Source: Micromonospora_I sp040659735 (lineage in GTDB: Bacteria; Actinomycetota; Actinomycetes; Mycobacteriales; Micromonosporaceae). Taken from it: a stretch of DNA of 64,000 nucleotides. Shown in pieces: positions 37,443 to 45,963 of the stretch (its first letter is position 1; the number at the start of each line of letters is the position of its first letter). The stretch spans positions 1-64,000 of the forward strand of contig NZ_JBFANZ010000029.1 of NCBI RefSeq assembly GCF_040659735.1. The letters are read 5' to 3'. Position numbers and translations under genes: made by a program. The notes below the pieces were generated by a model. That model was not told the origin of the DNA and did no database searches. It saw only the letters and a program-made list of their open reading frames with translations.

Positions 37443-37746
37443 CGGGTTCTCCGGACTGTGGGGGCACTGTGTCATGGTTCACATGACCAGTGACGCACGC
37501 TACCAAGCCGAACGATGCGGTTTCGAGCAGGCAGGGCGGCCATGGCGAAAGAATCGGCCCTTCGGCTGAGGCGGTTCGGTCCACTCGTCGGTGCAGCGCT
37601 CCCGGCTCCAGACTATTGCTTTCTCGCGTACGCGACAGCCGGATCGCACGCATCCGCGACATCGAAGGCGTCTCTCTGCCGCCCGGCGCGCACGGGGGTC
37701 ACGCGGGGGCGACGCGACCGGTAAGCACCGGTATAGCCTGACGCGC

Positions 37747-38244
37747 ATGACAATGCGCCCCATCCGGATCATCGGCGACCCCGTGCTGCGCACCCCGTGC
37801 GAGCCGGTCACGACCTTCGATGCTGACCTGCGGGCGCTGGTCGCCGACCTGATGGACACCATGATGGGCAAGGAGGGGCGGGCCGGCGTCGCCGCCCCGC
37901 AGATCGGGGTGAGCGCCCGCGTCTTCGTCTACCAGGCTGACGGGGAACGAGGCCACCTGATCAACCCGACGCTCGAGCTCTCCGCCGAGCAGCAGGGCGA
38001 CGAGGAGGGCTGCCTCTCCATCCCCGACCTCTACTACCCGACCCCGCGCGCGATGCACGCCACCGCCCACGGCGTCGACCAGTACGGCGAGCCGCTCACC
38101 ATCAGCGGCAGCGGCTTCCTCGCCCGCGCGTTGCAGCACGAGACAGACCACCTCGACGGACGTCTGTACGTGGACACGCTGCGCGGCCAGACCCGGCGCG
38201 AGGCGCTGCGCGAGATCCGCGCGACCCCCTGGGCCCGCCGCTAG
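37747..38244 (+). CDS. def: Peptide deformylase
   Basis: A 165-residue Fe(II)/Zn enzyme that removes the formyl group from new proteins. All three motifs are present: GVAAPQIGV (motif 1), EEGCLSIPDLYY (motif 2, Cys ligand) and LQHETDHLDG (motif 3, HExxH-type). The stop TAG overlaps the stop of the opposite-strand decarboxylase (CTAG at 38241-38244). The ATG at 37747 is not preceded by a clear ribosome site. It may be a second, house-keeping or antibiotic-associated copy; I cannot tell from one window. Confidence 0.94.
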   Translation: MTMRPIRIIGDPVLRTPCEPVTTFDADLRALVADLMDTMMGKEGRAGVAAPQIGVSARVFVYQADGERGHLINPTLELSAEQQGDEEGCLSIPDLYYPTPRAMHATAHGVDQYGEPLTISGSGFLARALQHETDHLDGRLYVDTLRGQTRREALREIRATPWARR

Positions 38245-39407
38245 ATCACGACGACCTCGGGGTGCGCATGGCGCAGGAAGTCGTGGTGCGAGATGTCCCA
38301 GCCGTACGCGCCGACCCGGCCGAAGACCAGCACGTCACCGACGCGCAGCCGGGCGACCCGTTGGCCGCGGGTGAGCACGTCGCGCGGTGTGCAGAGCTCG
38401 CCCACCGCGTCCACCGCCACGTCGCGCAGCTCCGGGCGCGCGAACGGGTAGGGCCAGCGCTCGACCGGCAGCACGGCGAACGGATGGCTGTAGCCCCACG
38501 CGGCCGGTAACCGGAAATGGTGGGTGCCGCCGCGCAGCACCGCGAACCACCGTCCGTGCGTCTGCTTCAGGTCGAGCACCTCGGCGGCGTACCAGCCTGC
38601 CTCGGCGGCCAGGAACCGTCCCGGCTCGAAGACCAGCCGCGCCCCCTCCGGCAGCGACTCGGGCACCCCGGCCAGCCCCGCCCGCAACACCTCGAGGTCG
38701 AACTGCCCGTCCCCGGTGTAGTCGACCCCCAGCCCGCCGCCGACGTTGACGTACTCCAGCGGCAGCCGCTGCCGGTCGGCGGTCGTCACCGACCAGGTGA
38801 CGGCGTCCACGACGAAACCCGCGTACGCCCCGGCGTCCAGGTTGTTCGACACGGCGTGCAGGTGGAAGCCGGTCACTCGCACCGACGGCAGCGTGGCCGC
38901 GAGCGCCAGCACCCCGTCGAGCTGCCGCTCGTCGATCCCGAACGGCGTCGGCGTGCCGGTCATCCGGTGGCTGCCGGTCAACCCCGCCGTGGCCCGGTTG
39001 ACGCGCAGCGCGACCCGTATCCGCACCCCGGCCTCCCGCGCGACCAACGCCAACCGCCGCAGCTCGTGCGCGCTCTCCACGTTGACCAGCGCGCCCGCGC
39101 CGACGGCCGCCCGCAGCTCCGCGTCGGTCTTCGCCGGTCCGCCGAAGACGATCTCCCGCGCCCCCGCCGCCACGGCCAGCGCCAGCTCGCCGCCGGAGGC
39201 GACCTCCAGCCCGTCCGTCGCCGCGGCCAGCGTCGAGACCACCTCCGGGTGCCCGTTCGCCTTCACGGCGTACAGCAGCGTCGACCGGGGCGGGAGCGCC
39301 GCGCGCACCGCCGCGGCCCGGGCGCGCAGCGCCGCGCGGTCGTAGAGGTACGCGCAGACCGGCGGGGTCAGCTCCGCGAGCGCCGCGGTCACCCGTTCAC
39401 CCAGCAT
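38241..39407 (-). CDS. PLP-dependent decarboxylase (siderophore cluster, SbnH/LysA-like)
   Basis: A 388-residue fold-type III PLP decarboxylase. The PLP lysine is Lys49 in LLYAVKANGHPEVV; VNVGGGLGVDYTG binds the phosphate, and CTPRDVL carries the catalytic Cys. C-terminal YGWDISHHDFLRHAHP is typical of siderophore-associated members. Diaminopimelate, ornithine or citryl-amino acid decarboxylation are possible; SbnH of staphyloferrin B does the last. It is the last gene of the NIS operon and overlaps the upstream gene by 11 nt. Start ATG 39407. Confidence 0.88.
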   Translation of the reverse strand: MLGERVTAALAELTPPVCAYLYDRAALRARAAAVRAALPPRSTLLYAVKANGHPEVVSTLAAATDGLEVASGGELALAVAAGAREIVFGGPAKTDAELRAAVGAGALVNVESAHELRRLALVAREAGVRIRVALRVNRATAGLTGSHRMTGTPTPFGIDERQLDGVLALAATLPSVRVTGFHLHAVSNNLDAGAYAGFVVDAVTWSVTTADRQRLPLEYVNVGGGLGVDYTGDGQFDLEVLRAGLAGVPESLPEGARLVFEPGRFLAAEAGWYAAEVLDLKQTHGRWFAVLRGGTHHFRLPAAWGYSHPFAVLPVERWPYPFARPELRDVAVDAVGELCTPRDVLTRGQRVARLRVGDVLVFGRVGAYGWDISHHDFLRHAHPEVVVI

Positions 39408-41106
39408 GGAGTGGATTCCGTACCGGCACGTACACGTCACCACTGCCGGCCAGGCGCATCCGCACCAGCGCCTTGTGCGGCACGTGCGGAGCGGTCAGCG
39501 CGGCGTGGTCGGCCCGCGCCGCGGCGGCGGTGAGCCGGTCGACGCGCAGCGGGTCGTAGACCTCGTCGACCACCTCGCGGACCGCCCGCCACGCCGCGGC
39601 CTCGTCCAGCCCGTGCGAGCCGGCCAGCCGCACCACCAGCTCACCCAGGTGGGCCTGGAGCGCCGTGTAGCCGAGCTTGGCGCGCATCACCGCCGGATCG
39701 TCGGTGCCGATCACCGAGCCGGGCCACAGCGGCAGCGCCACGCCCGCGGCGGCCAACCGCGGCTGGTGCACGCGCAGGCCGGCGAAGTCCCGCAGCACCA
39801 GCCGGTGTGGGACGCCGTCGACGAAGGTGGGCAGGCAGTTCTGCAGGTGGGCTTCGAGCGCGATCCCGTAGCGGGTCGCCAGACGCAGCACCGGTGGCAG
39901 CAACAGCCGGGCGTACTCGGTGAGGAAGGCCAACGCGGCCCCCGGGCGCCTGGTGCGGCCGCGCGTGCGGGCGTACCGGTCGACGAGGACGCCGAGCAGG
40001 TCGCCGGCGCTGAGCGCCCCGCCCGGGATCGCGCGTTCACCGGGGCCCAGCCGGTCGTCGAGCCCGTCGCGCAGGATCGCCGACATGTCCCGCCCGGAGC
40101 CGGTCGCCACCCCGGCTCCGGCCCTCTCCGCCAGCAGCAGCACCCGGTCCGCGTCCGGATCGTCGGCGAGCAGCCGGGCCAGCAGCGCCGAGATGACCGG
40201 TCCGTTGCGGGTGCTCGCCACCGAGATGGTGCGTCGGGTCGAGGTGACCTGGATGTCCAGCGACACCTTGAGGTAGCGGTGCCGCCCGTCCCGCCCGACC
40301 GGGAGCAGCAGGGTGCGCAGCGCCGCCGTCGGCGCGGCCGGCAGCGTGCCGTCGAGCGGGCGCAGCGCGCCGGCGCGGACCAGGTCGACGTAGCGGTCGC
40401 GCAGGACAGCGTCGAGCTGCCAGGCGTGCACCGGTTGCACCACGAAACCCGGTGGCGCGCCGGGCACCTGCGGGTAGGCGTCCGCGAGTGCGCCGGCCAC
40501 GTCGTCCCCGACGTGCAGATCCCGGCGTACGGCCACGAACGCGATCGACGTCGACCCCGCCTCGAGGTCGTGCGCGAGCGTGTCGGCGACATCCCAGCCG
40601 AGCCGCGTCCGCCCGCAGGGGTGCAGGTTGTGTCCGTCGACGGCGTGCCGTTCGGCCTGCAGCGCCCGCTCGTCGGCGCTCGCGCCCTCGCCCGGCGGGG
40701 TGCCCCGGGCGTACGCCAGCGCGAGGTTCACCACGGCGTCGGTCAGCTCCACGGCGAGCGCCCAGCCGTGCCGGTCCATGATGGGGAGCGGGAGCAGGTC
40801 GGCCGGCTCGGTCGCGGCGACCCGGTCGAACTCCACGCGGTCGAAGGCGTGCCGCCGCCCCGCGTCGGCGTGCCGTACCCGGGCGTCGCCGATCTCCTCC
40901 CGGCACAACGCGCCGAGCAGCCGCCGCCCGACGCTCTGCGCCGCCCGCGGCAGCGCGGACCGGAACCCGTCGACGAGCTCCGGTGCGAGCGACGCGAGTT
41001 GGCGTTCGGTATGCGCGGCGGCGTCGCGTAACGTGCCCGCGCCCCCCGCGCAGCCGCACATCGGCCGCCGTCGCGCCGCGGGCATGGTGTCGAGCTCGCC
41101 GGTCAT
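39397..41106 (-). CDS. IucA/IucC-type NIS siderophore synthetase (second)
   Basis: A 569-residue NRPS-independent siderophore synthetase that uses ATP to join a carboxylate to an amine or alcohol. Motifs: DGHNLHPCGRTRLGWD (nucleotide binding), QPVHAWQL, RTISVASTRNGPVISALLARLL, GIALEAHLQNCLPTF and LRDFAGLRV. The HPWQ motif of relatives is changed to HAWQ. There is a Cys-rich N-terminus (MCGCAGGAG). It starts with ATG 41106, overlapping the upstream gene (ATGA). Substrates unknown. Confidence 0.92.
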   Translation of the reverse strand: MTGELDTMPAARRRPMCGCAGGAGTLRDAAAHTERQLASLAPELVDGFRSALPRAAQSVGRRLLGALCREEIGDARVRHADAGRRHAFDRVEFDRVAATEPADLLPLPIMDRHGWALAVELTDAVVNLALAYARGTPPGEGASADERALQAERHAVDGHNLHPCGRTRLGWDVADTLAHDLEAGSTSIAFVAVRRDLHVGDDVAGALADAYPQVPGAPPGFVVQPVHAWQLDAVLRDRYVDLVRAGALRPLDGTLPAAPTAALRTLLLPVGRDGRHRYLKVSLDIQVTSTRRTISVASTRNGPVISALLARLLADDPDADRVLLLAERAGAGVATGSGRDMSAILRDGLDDRLGPGERAIPGGALSAGDLLGVLVDRYARTRGRTRRPGAALAFLTEYARLLLPPVLRLATRYGIALEAHLQNCLPTFVDGVPHRLVLRDFAGLRVHQPRLAAAGVALPLWPGSVIGTDDPAVMRAKLGYTALQAHLGELVVRLAGSHGLDEAAAWRAVREVVDEVYDPLRVDRLTAAAARADHAALTAPHVPHKALVRMRLAGSGDVYVPVRNPLHAG

Positions 41107-42704
41107 CGCGCCGCCGCCAACGGATTGGGCACCCGCGCCCAGATCGGGTCGAGCGGATCGGTGGCGAGGCGCATCGCGGTGGTGGCCTTCACCGGCAGCG
41201 TCGGTCCGAGCAGGACCGCCCGCTCCGCGTCGAGCCCGTCGCGCAGGGGGGTGGCCGCGATCGCCGCCCACAACGTCGCCGGGTCCACGTCGTACTCCCG
41301 GTGCAGGACGGCGACCTGCTCGCCCAGCACGGTCCCGAGCGCCGCGACGAGCGTGCTGCGCAGCTCGTCGGGATCGTCGCTGGACAGGTCACCGTGCAGC
41401 GGCGGCGGCTCGATGCCGTGGGCCCGCAGCCGGGCCGGGCTGACCCGCACTCCGCCGACGTCCCGGTAGAGCAGTCCGCGCGGCCGCCCTGCCTCGAACG
41501 TGACGAGCGTGTTCTGCCCGTGCGCCTCCAGCGCCACTCCGAGGTGCAGCAGCCGCAACAGCGGCGGCAGCAGGACTGCGACCAGATCGGTGACGAACGC
41601 GACGGGGTCCCCGGCGTAGCCCACCCGCACCGCCTCGGTCACCAGCGGCCGCCCACTCGCGGGGGAGGGGGCGGCGAGCGCGGCGAGGGGCACGGCGTTC
41701 GTGGGCGGGGCCTGCCGGACGACCACGGCAAGGCTGCGGCAGGGCTCGTCGTCGACCAGCGCGGCGCCGGCGGCGGTCTCCCGCAGCACGGTGAACCCGT
41801 GGAGCTCGCTGGTCAGATCGGTGAGGAAGGCGGTGACGGCCGGCCCGTTGCGGACCGCCGCGGGCGAGACGGTGCGTACCGCGCTGGTCATCTGCACGTC
41901 CACCGCGGTCTTCCACTGCTGGTCGGGGTGCGCCACCGGGGCCAGGGTCCGCAGCGACATCAGCGGGCGGGCCGGCACCGTGCCGTCGGTGGGCCGCAGC
42001 CACGGGTGCGCGTCGAGCACGTGCTCATGCTGCCACGGGTGCAGGGGCAGCATCGGCGGGAGCCCGGCTCCGGTGCTGAGCCACCGCGCGGCGGGGACCT
42101 CGACCAGCCGCAGGGCGACGGTGGGATGGTGCTCGGGGGCGTAGGCCAGCACCTCCGCTGTGGACATCCCCATCCGGCTGCGGCAGCCGGGATGCAGCGG
42201 ATGACCGTCGACCACGGCCTGCTCCCAGAACGCGGGGTGTGGCGCGGGCCGGCTCAACGCGGCGGGACCGCCGGTCGGCGTCGGCTGGTCGGCGCGGGCC
42301 AGCGCCAGGTTCGCCACGCTGTTGGCCAGTTCGGTGGCGAGCCGCTCGGCATTGGGTAGCCCGAGTGCGACGAGCAGCGCGGCGGCGTCGTCGTACGGGC
42401 GCTCCCGCAGACGTACGGCGAGCCCGGCCGGGGGAGCGGCGAACGGCATCCCGGCGGCGGCGGGGCCGACGAGGGTCCGCCCGTCGGTGAGCGCCACGGT
42501 CAGCGTTCCGCCCCGGGTGTCCCGTCCGCTGATACCAGTGATCGGCTCGCGGGCCAACGCCCCCCAGAGCCGGGCGAGGACGGCGGCGCGGGCACCGGGC
42601 AGGGCCGCGGTGTACGCGGCGACGAGGTCGGGCCGGTGCCGGGTCAGGGCGCGCAGCGTCGTCGTCGCGTCCGGTCTCGGGGTGTCGGATCCGGCCTCGG
42701 TCAC
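41103..42704 (-). CDS. IucA/IucC-type NIS siderophore synthetase (first)
   Basis: A 533-residue NIS synthetase. Motifs: VVDGHPLHPGCRSRMGMS, LPLHPWQHEHVL, SAVRTVSPAAVRNGPAVTAFL, ALEAHGQNTLVTF and LLYRDVGGVRVSPARL. It starts at GTG 42704 behind GGGAG and heads a three-gene minus-strand operon with a second synthetase and a PLP decarboxylase, all with overlapping ends. Two different synthetases imply a two-step assembly of a carboxylate siderophore, citrate or another acid being the usual first partner. The upstream region holds a palindrome but no clear IdeR box. Confidence 0.93.
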   Translation of the reverse strand: MTEAGSDTPRPDATTTLRALTRHRPDLVAAYTAALPGARAAVLARLWGALAREPITGISGRDTRGGTLTVALTDGRTLVGPAAAGMPFAAPPAGLAVRLRERPYDDAAALLVALGLPNAERLATELANSVANLALARADQPTPTGGPAALSRPAPHPAFWEQAVVDGHPLHPGCRSRMGMSTAEVLAYAPEHHPTVALRLVEVPAARWLSTGAGLPPMLPLHPWQHEHVLDAHPWLRPTDGTVPARPLMSLRTLAPVAHPDQQWKTAVDVQMTSAVRTVSPAAVRNGPAVTAFLTDLTSELHGFTVLRETAAGAALVDDEPCRSLAVVVRQAPPTNAVPLAALAAPSPASGRPLVTEAVRVGYAGDPVAFVTDLVAVLLPPLLRLLHLGVALEAHGQNTLVTFEAGRPRGLLYRDVGGVRVSPARLRAHGIEPPPLHGDLSSDDPDELRSTLVAALGTVLGEQVAVLHREYDVDPATLWAAIAATPLRDGLDAERAVLLGPTLPVKATTAMRLATDPLDPIWARVPNPLAAAR

Positions 42705-42978
42705 GGCGTCTCCCGTCTCGCGGTCGTGGACCCTTGGAAGGGGACATTCTTCGCGCGTCCCGCGACCGCCGGCTGCCCGGGGGCGGCTCTTCGCATTACA
42801 CCTAGCTTCCTAGGACGCCTTAGCGGTTGTGCTTCCCGGCACAAAAGCCGGGAAGCACCGGGAGACCAGTCTTCGGACTCGGCTTGGAGAACAAGGGGAG
42901 AGGCCGCAGAATCCCGGCGACGGAGGGCAAGGACCAAAAGCCCTCGTCGAGCAGTTTCGACGTGGGAGAAGGGACGTC
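42705..42978. promoter_or_regulatory. Divergent region with palindrome and hairpin-rich leader
   Basis: Between the NIS operon and the hydrolase. CCTAG-CTTC-CTAGG at 42801-42814 and TCCTAGGACGCCTTAGCGG at 42808-42826 (almost repeated at 15514-15532) may be regulator sites. From 42829 a leader on the plus strand forms several hairpins: a perfect 12-bp stem 42829-42840 / 42847-42858, AGTC-TTCG-GACT near 42870, GGGC...GCCC near 42927 and GTCGA...TCGAC near 42945. No known riboswitch consensus was recognised. Confidence 0.5.
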
Positions 42979-43890
42979 ATGGCGCGGATCGGCGAGTTCC
43001 GGAGCCCGGCTGCCCGGGCACGCTTCTACACCGCCTACGACCGCACCTTCGCCCAGTTGTGGCCGATTCCGGGCGAGGCGCTGGACGTGGCGACGTCGTA
43101 CGGTGCGACGCGGGTGCACCGGTGCGGGCGTGGCGACGGCGACCCGATGGTGCTGTTGCACGGCGCGGGTGGCAGTTGCCTGGCGTGGTACCGGCACGTG
43201 GCGGCGCTCGGCGAGCGGCATCCGCTGTTCGTGGTGGACACGGTCGGTGAGCCGGGGCGTTCGGTGCAGGAGGAGCCGCTGCGCGACGGCCGGGACGGGG
43301 CGCTGTGGTTGGCGCAGGTGCTGGACTGGGCAGGCGTGGATCGCGCGCATCTCGTGGGCTTCTCCTACGGCGGTTGGCTGGCGTTACAGCTCGCCCGGTA
43401 CGCGCCGCACCGGTTGCGCACGCTCGCGTTGATCGACCCGGCGGGCTTCGCGGCCGTGGGTGCCCGCTTCTACCTGTGGTTGGTGGCGAGCGGCTGCGCG
43501 GCGCTCGCGCCGGGGCCGGTACGGCGTGCGGCCGCCGGCTGGCTGGCGAACGGCACGCTGCTGGAAAGCGATCTGCTGCGGCTGACGATGGCGGCGGTGG
43601 CGTTCCGTCGCCGGTTGCCGCCGCCGGAGGTGCTGAGGGATCACGAGCTACGGGCGGTGCGTACCCCGACGCTGATGCTGCTCGGCGAGCGCAGCGCGCT
43701 GCATGACGCGGATCGGGCGCGGGCACGGGCGGAGTCGGCGATGCCGGCGGTGCGAGCCGAGGTGGTGCCGGGTGCGGGTCATGCGCTGTTGATGGAGCAC
43801 CCGGAGATGGTGAGCGCGCGGATCATCGAGTTCGCCGCGACCGGCGATGTCAGCCGGGATCGTTCTCGCTCACCGTGGCGGCCCGGGTGA
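42979..43890 (+). CDS. Alpha/beta hydrolase next to the siderophore operon
   Basis: A 303-residue alpha/beta hydrolase. Oxyanion motif LLHGAGGSCLAWYRH, nucleophile GFSYGGWLALQLA (Ser), acid in LMLLGERSALHDADRA (Asp) and His in PGAGHALLMEHPE. The ATG at 42979 is preceded by GGGAGAAGGGAC. It is divergent from the NIS operon; a siderophore-release or modification role is possible but unproven. It is transcribed through the hairpin-rich leader. Confidence 0.87.
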   Translation: MARIGEFRSPAARARFYTAYDRTFAQLWPIPGEALDVATSYGATRVHRCGRGDGDPMVLLHGAGGSCLAWYRHVAALGERHPLFVVDTVGEPGRSVQEEPLRDGRDGALWLAQVLDWAGVDRAHLVGFSYGGWLALQLARYAPHRLRTLALIDPAGFAAVGARFYLWLVASGCAALAPGPVRRAAAGWLANGTLLESDLLRLTMAAVAFRRRLPPPEVLRDHELRAVRTPTLMLLGERSALHDADRARARAESAMPAVRAEVVPGAGHALLMEHPEMVSARIIEFAATGDVSRDRSRSPWRPG

Positions 43891-43918
43891 GCAGCATGTT
43901 CAGCGTAAGCGGGTGTGG

Positions 43919-44689
43919 TCAGGCGAACCACTGGTCGTAGCCGAGCTTGGCGACCAGGGCGAGCACGACGACGAGCAGGACGATGCGTACGAAGCCGGAG
44001 CCGCGCCGCAGTGCCATGCGGGCGCCGAGGGTGGCGCCGAGGATGTTGCAGGCGGCCATGCCGGCGCCGAGGACCCAGTCGACGTGGCCGGCGGAGGCGA
44101 AGACGGCGAGCGCGCCGAGGTTGGTGCCGGCGTTGACGATCTTCGCCATGGCGGAGCCGTGGAGGAAGTCGGCGCCGACGAGGGTGGTGAAGGCGAGCAC
44201 GAGGAAGGTCCCGGTGCCGGGGCCGATCATGCCGTCGTACAGGGCGATGAGGCCGCCGGCGATGGCGACGGCCGCGGCGGCACGGCCGCGGGTGCGCTTG
44301 TGGGGTTCGGCGATGACGCCGAGGCGGGGGCGGAGCGTGACGAACAGCGCGACGCTGACGAGGACGGCGAGCACGATCGGGCGGTAGGCGCCGGCGGGGA
44401 TGCTGCCGGCGAGCGCGGCGCCGACTCCGGCGGTGACGATGGCGAGCGCGGCGGCGGGTCCGGCGAGGCGCCAGTCGACTTTGGTGCGGCGGGCGTAGGT
44501 CAACGCCGCCGTGCTCGTGCCGGCGATCGCGGCGAGCTTGTTGGTCCCCAGGGCGGTGGCGAGGGGCATGCCGGGGGCGGCGATGAGCAGGGTGGGCAGG
44601 AGCAGGAGTCCGCCGCCGCCGACGACGGCGTCCACCCAGCCGGCCGCGGCGGCGGCCGCGAGTAGCGTGCTGAGCGCCCCGACGTCCAT
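43919..44689 (-). CDS. TauE/SafE-family sulfite/anion exporter
   Basis: A 256-residue integral membrane protein (TSUP family) with about eight helices. The repeated family signatures are GWVDAVVGGGGLLLLPTLLIAAPGMPLATALGTNKLAAIAGTSTAALTY and GGLIALYDGMIGPGTGTFLVLAFTTLVGADFLHGSAMAKIVNAGTNLGAL. These proteins export sulfite, sulfoacetate or other anions. Alone on its strand, upstream neighbour far away. Solute unknown. Confidence 0.92.
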   Translation of the reverse strand: MDVGALSTLLAAAAAAGWVDAVVGGGGLLLLPTLLIAAPGMPLATALGTNKLAAIAGTSTAALTYARRTKVDWRLAGPAAALAIVTAGVGAALAGSIPAGAYRPIVLAVLVSVALFVTLRPRLGVIAEPHKRTRGRAAAAVAIAGGLIALYDGMIGPGTGTFLVLAFTTLVGADFLHGSAMAKIVNAGTNLGALAVFASAGHVDWVLGAGMAACNILGATLGARMALRRGSGFVRIVLLVVVLALVAKLGYDQWFA

Positions 44690-44816
44690 GAGCTGGCATT
44701 CTTCCGGTCGGGGTGGCGGTGGCGCGTGGCGTTGTGTCGCGTCTCACGGGTCTCGCGTCCGGGGGTGGACGGTGGCGCCGTTGGGCAACGCCGGCCGGGG
44801 GTTGATCACGGACCTG

Positions 44817-44884
44817 CGCGTCGATCAAGGGCGTTCTCACATGACTGGAGATCAATCCGTGTGAACACGGCCTTGATCGACGCG
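44817..44884. repeat. Dispersed hairpin repeat, copy 2
   Basis: Arms 44817-44841 and 44860-44884 pair at 22 of 25 positions; the outer 14 bp (CGCGTCGATCAAGG) are perfect, and the inner part ends TCACA/TGTGA. The core TCGATCAAGGGCGT is shared with the element at 32697. It lies in the gap between two minus-strand genes. Confidence 0.8.
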
Positions 44885-44901
44885 ACGCTCAGCGACCCGG
44901 G

Positions 44902-45615
44902 TCAGTCGTGGCTACCGGGTGATGAGGGGCGCCAGTACTGGCGGGTCTGCTCGTCGCGGACGACGTAGCCGAGTTTGGCCAGTTCCTTGCGCAGGTCGGC
45001 GATGTCCGCGCTCTCCTTCTTGTGCAGCGCGCGCTCCCGTGCGGCGAACAGGGCGTGTGCGCCGGCGAGCAGGTCGGGGGTGTCGGGGATCCAGCGGCGG
45101 TAGGCGTCGCGGTGCGGGTCGCCGTCGGGGAGCCACGGGTAGCCGTGGCGGGTGAACGCCCGGGCGACGCGAGCGGCGCTGGACTCGGGCTTGTCGCGGG
45201 CGAGTTCCTGGTCGGCGGTGCCGAGCAGGACGAGGTGTTTGCCGTCGAGGAAGACGGCGGTGATCTGCTCGCGCGGAATGGTCTGTTCGACGCCGTCCCT
45301 GCCGAGCCGGACCTCATGGTCGGTGAGGATGACGGCGAGGCTCTCGGTGATGGCCATGAACGCCAGCCAGAGGCCGGCCGCGGCGCCGAGCAGCGCGGTG
45401 ATCGCCGCGGCCGAGGGGGTCTGCAGCGCCGCGATGAGCCGTACGGGGCCCGCGAACGGCACCCAGGGCAGCGTCAACGCGGCGTCGGCGAGGCGGGGAA
45501 GGAAGAACCCGAGGACGGCGCCGACGAGCGGAAATCCGATGAGGAGCAGGGCGCGGTCGCCGCGGGAGAAGCCGACGACGGTGGGCTGCTGGTCGGAGGG
45601 GAGCGGTTCGGGCAT
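44902..45615 (-). CDS. YqeB-family membrane protein
   Basis: A 237-residue protein. Two membrane helices near residues 22-45 (ALLLIGFPLVGAVLGFFLPRL) and 70-95 (AAITALLGAAAGLWLAFMAI) are followed by a soluble PH-like domain (VILTDHEVRLGRDGVEQTIPREQITAVFLDGKHLVLLG) and a helical C-terminus with a conserved ending AKLGYVVRDEQTRQYWR. It matches the Bacillus YqeB family; function unknown. Confidence 0.85.
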   Translation of the reverse strand: MPEPLPSDQQPTVVGFSRGDRALLLIGFPLVGAVLGFFLPRLADAALTLPWVPFAGPVRLIAALQTPSAAAITALLGAAAGLWLAFMAITESLAVILTDHEVRLGRDGVEQTIPREQITAVFLDGKHLVLLGTADQELARDKPESSAARVARAFTRHGYPWLPDGDPHRDAYRRWIPDTPDLLAGAHALFAARERALHKKESADIADLRKELAKLGYVVRDEQTRQYWRPSSPGSHD

Positions 45616-45711
45616 CTGAGGGCTCGCTTCGCTAGCGGGGGGTGACGGTCAGCGGGTGGCGCGGTCGAAGAGGGAGCCCACGAGCGCGCCCCCACCCCCA
45701 CGTGGAGGTCG

Positions 45712-45801
45712 TCAGCGCCCGCGGCGTCGGCGTAGCCAGATCCCGGCGGCCCCACCGGCGATGAAGATCAGCATGGAACACATCAGCGCCTTGACGATCA
45801 C
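45712..45801 (-). CDS. Possible 29-residue single-span membrane microprotein
   Basis: VIVKALMCSMLIFIAGGAAGIWLRRRRGR from GTG 45801, with AAGGTGA a few bases upstream. One hydrophobic helix with a basic end fits a small inner-membrane protein. Nothing else supports it, so it is tentative. Confidence 0.4.
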   Translation of the reverse strand: MIVKALMCSMLIFIAGGAAGIWLRRRRGR

Positions 45802-45925
45802 CCAGTCACCTTCGCACACCGGGGCCGGTGGGTGCAGGGGTGCGCCCCGGCCACGTCGGAGGTACACGCAGTCCCCGCACGACCACATCGTCGGCTCCCG
45901 GGTGACGCTGTCGCGACGTCGTGGC

Positions 45926-45956
45926 TTGACCTCAACCATGCATGAGGTTGCAGCCT
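45926..45956 (+). promoter_or_regulatory. SoxR/MerR-type promoter of the questin-oxidase-family gene
   Basis: TTGACC at 45926-45931, 19-nt spacer carrying CCTCA...TGAGG and CAACC...GGTTG repeats, CAGCCT at 45951-45956, ATG 7 nt later at 45964, so the transcript is probably leaderless. GGCTTGACCTCAACC is identical to that at 15.55 kb. Confidence 0.6.
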
Positions 45957-45963
45957 GGTGCGC

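Noticed and set aside
38517..41031. Plus-strand frames opposite the NIS operon
   Set aside because: Shadows without family motifs; opposite frames hold IucA/IucC and PLP motifs.
42705..42830. IdeR box upstream of the NIS operon
   Set aside because: Only a partial palindrome with a spacing that does not fit the 19-bp consensus; not called, though iron control is likely.
42829..42978. Known riboswitch (cobalamin, SAM, TPP, ydaO)
   Set aside because: None of the conserved cores could be matched to the leader; reported as an unknown structured leader instead.
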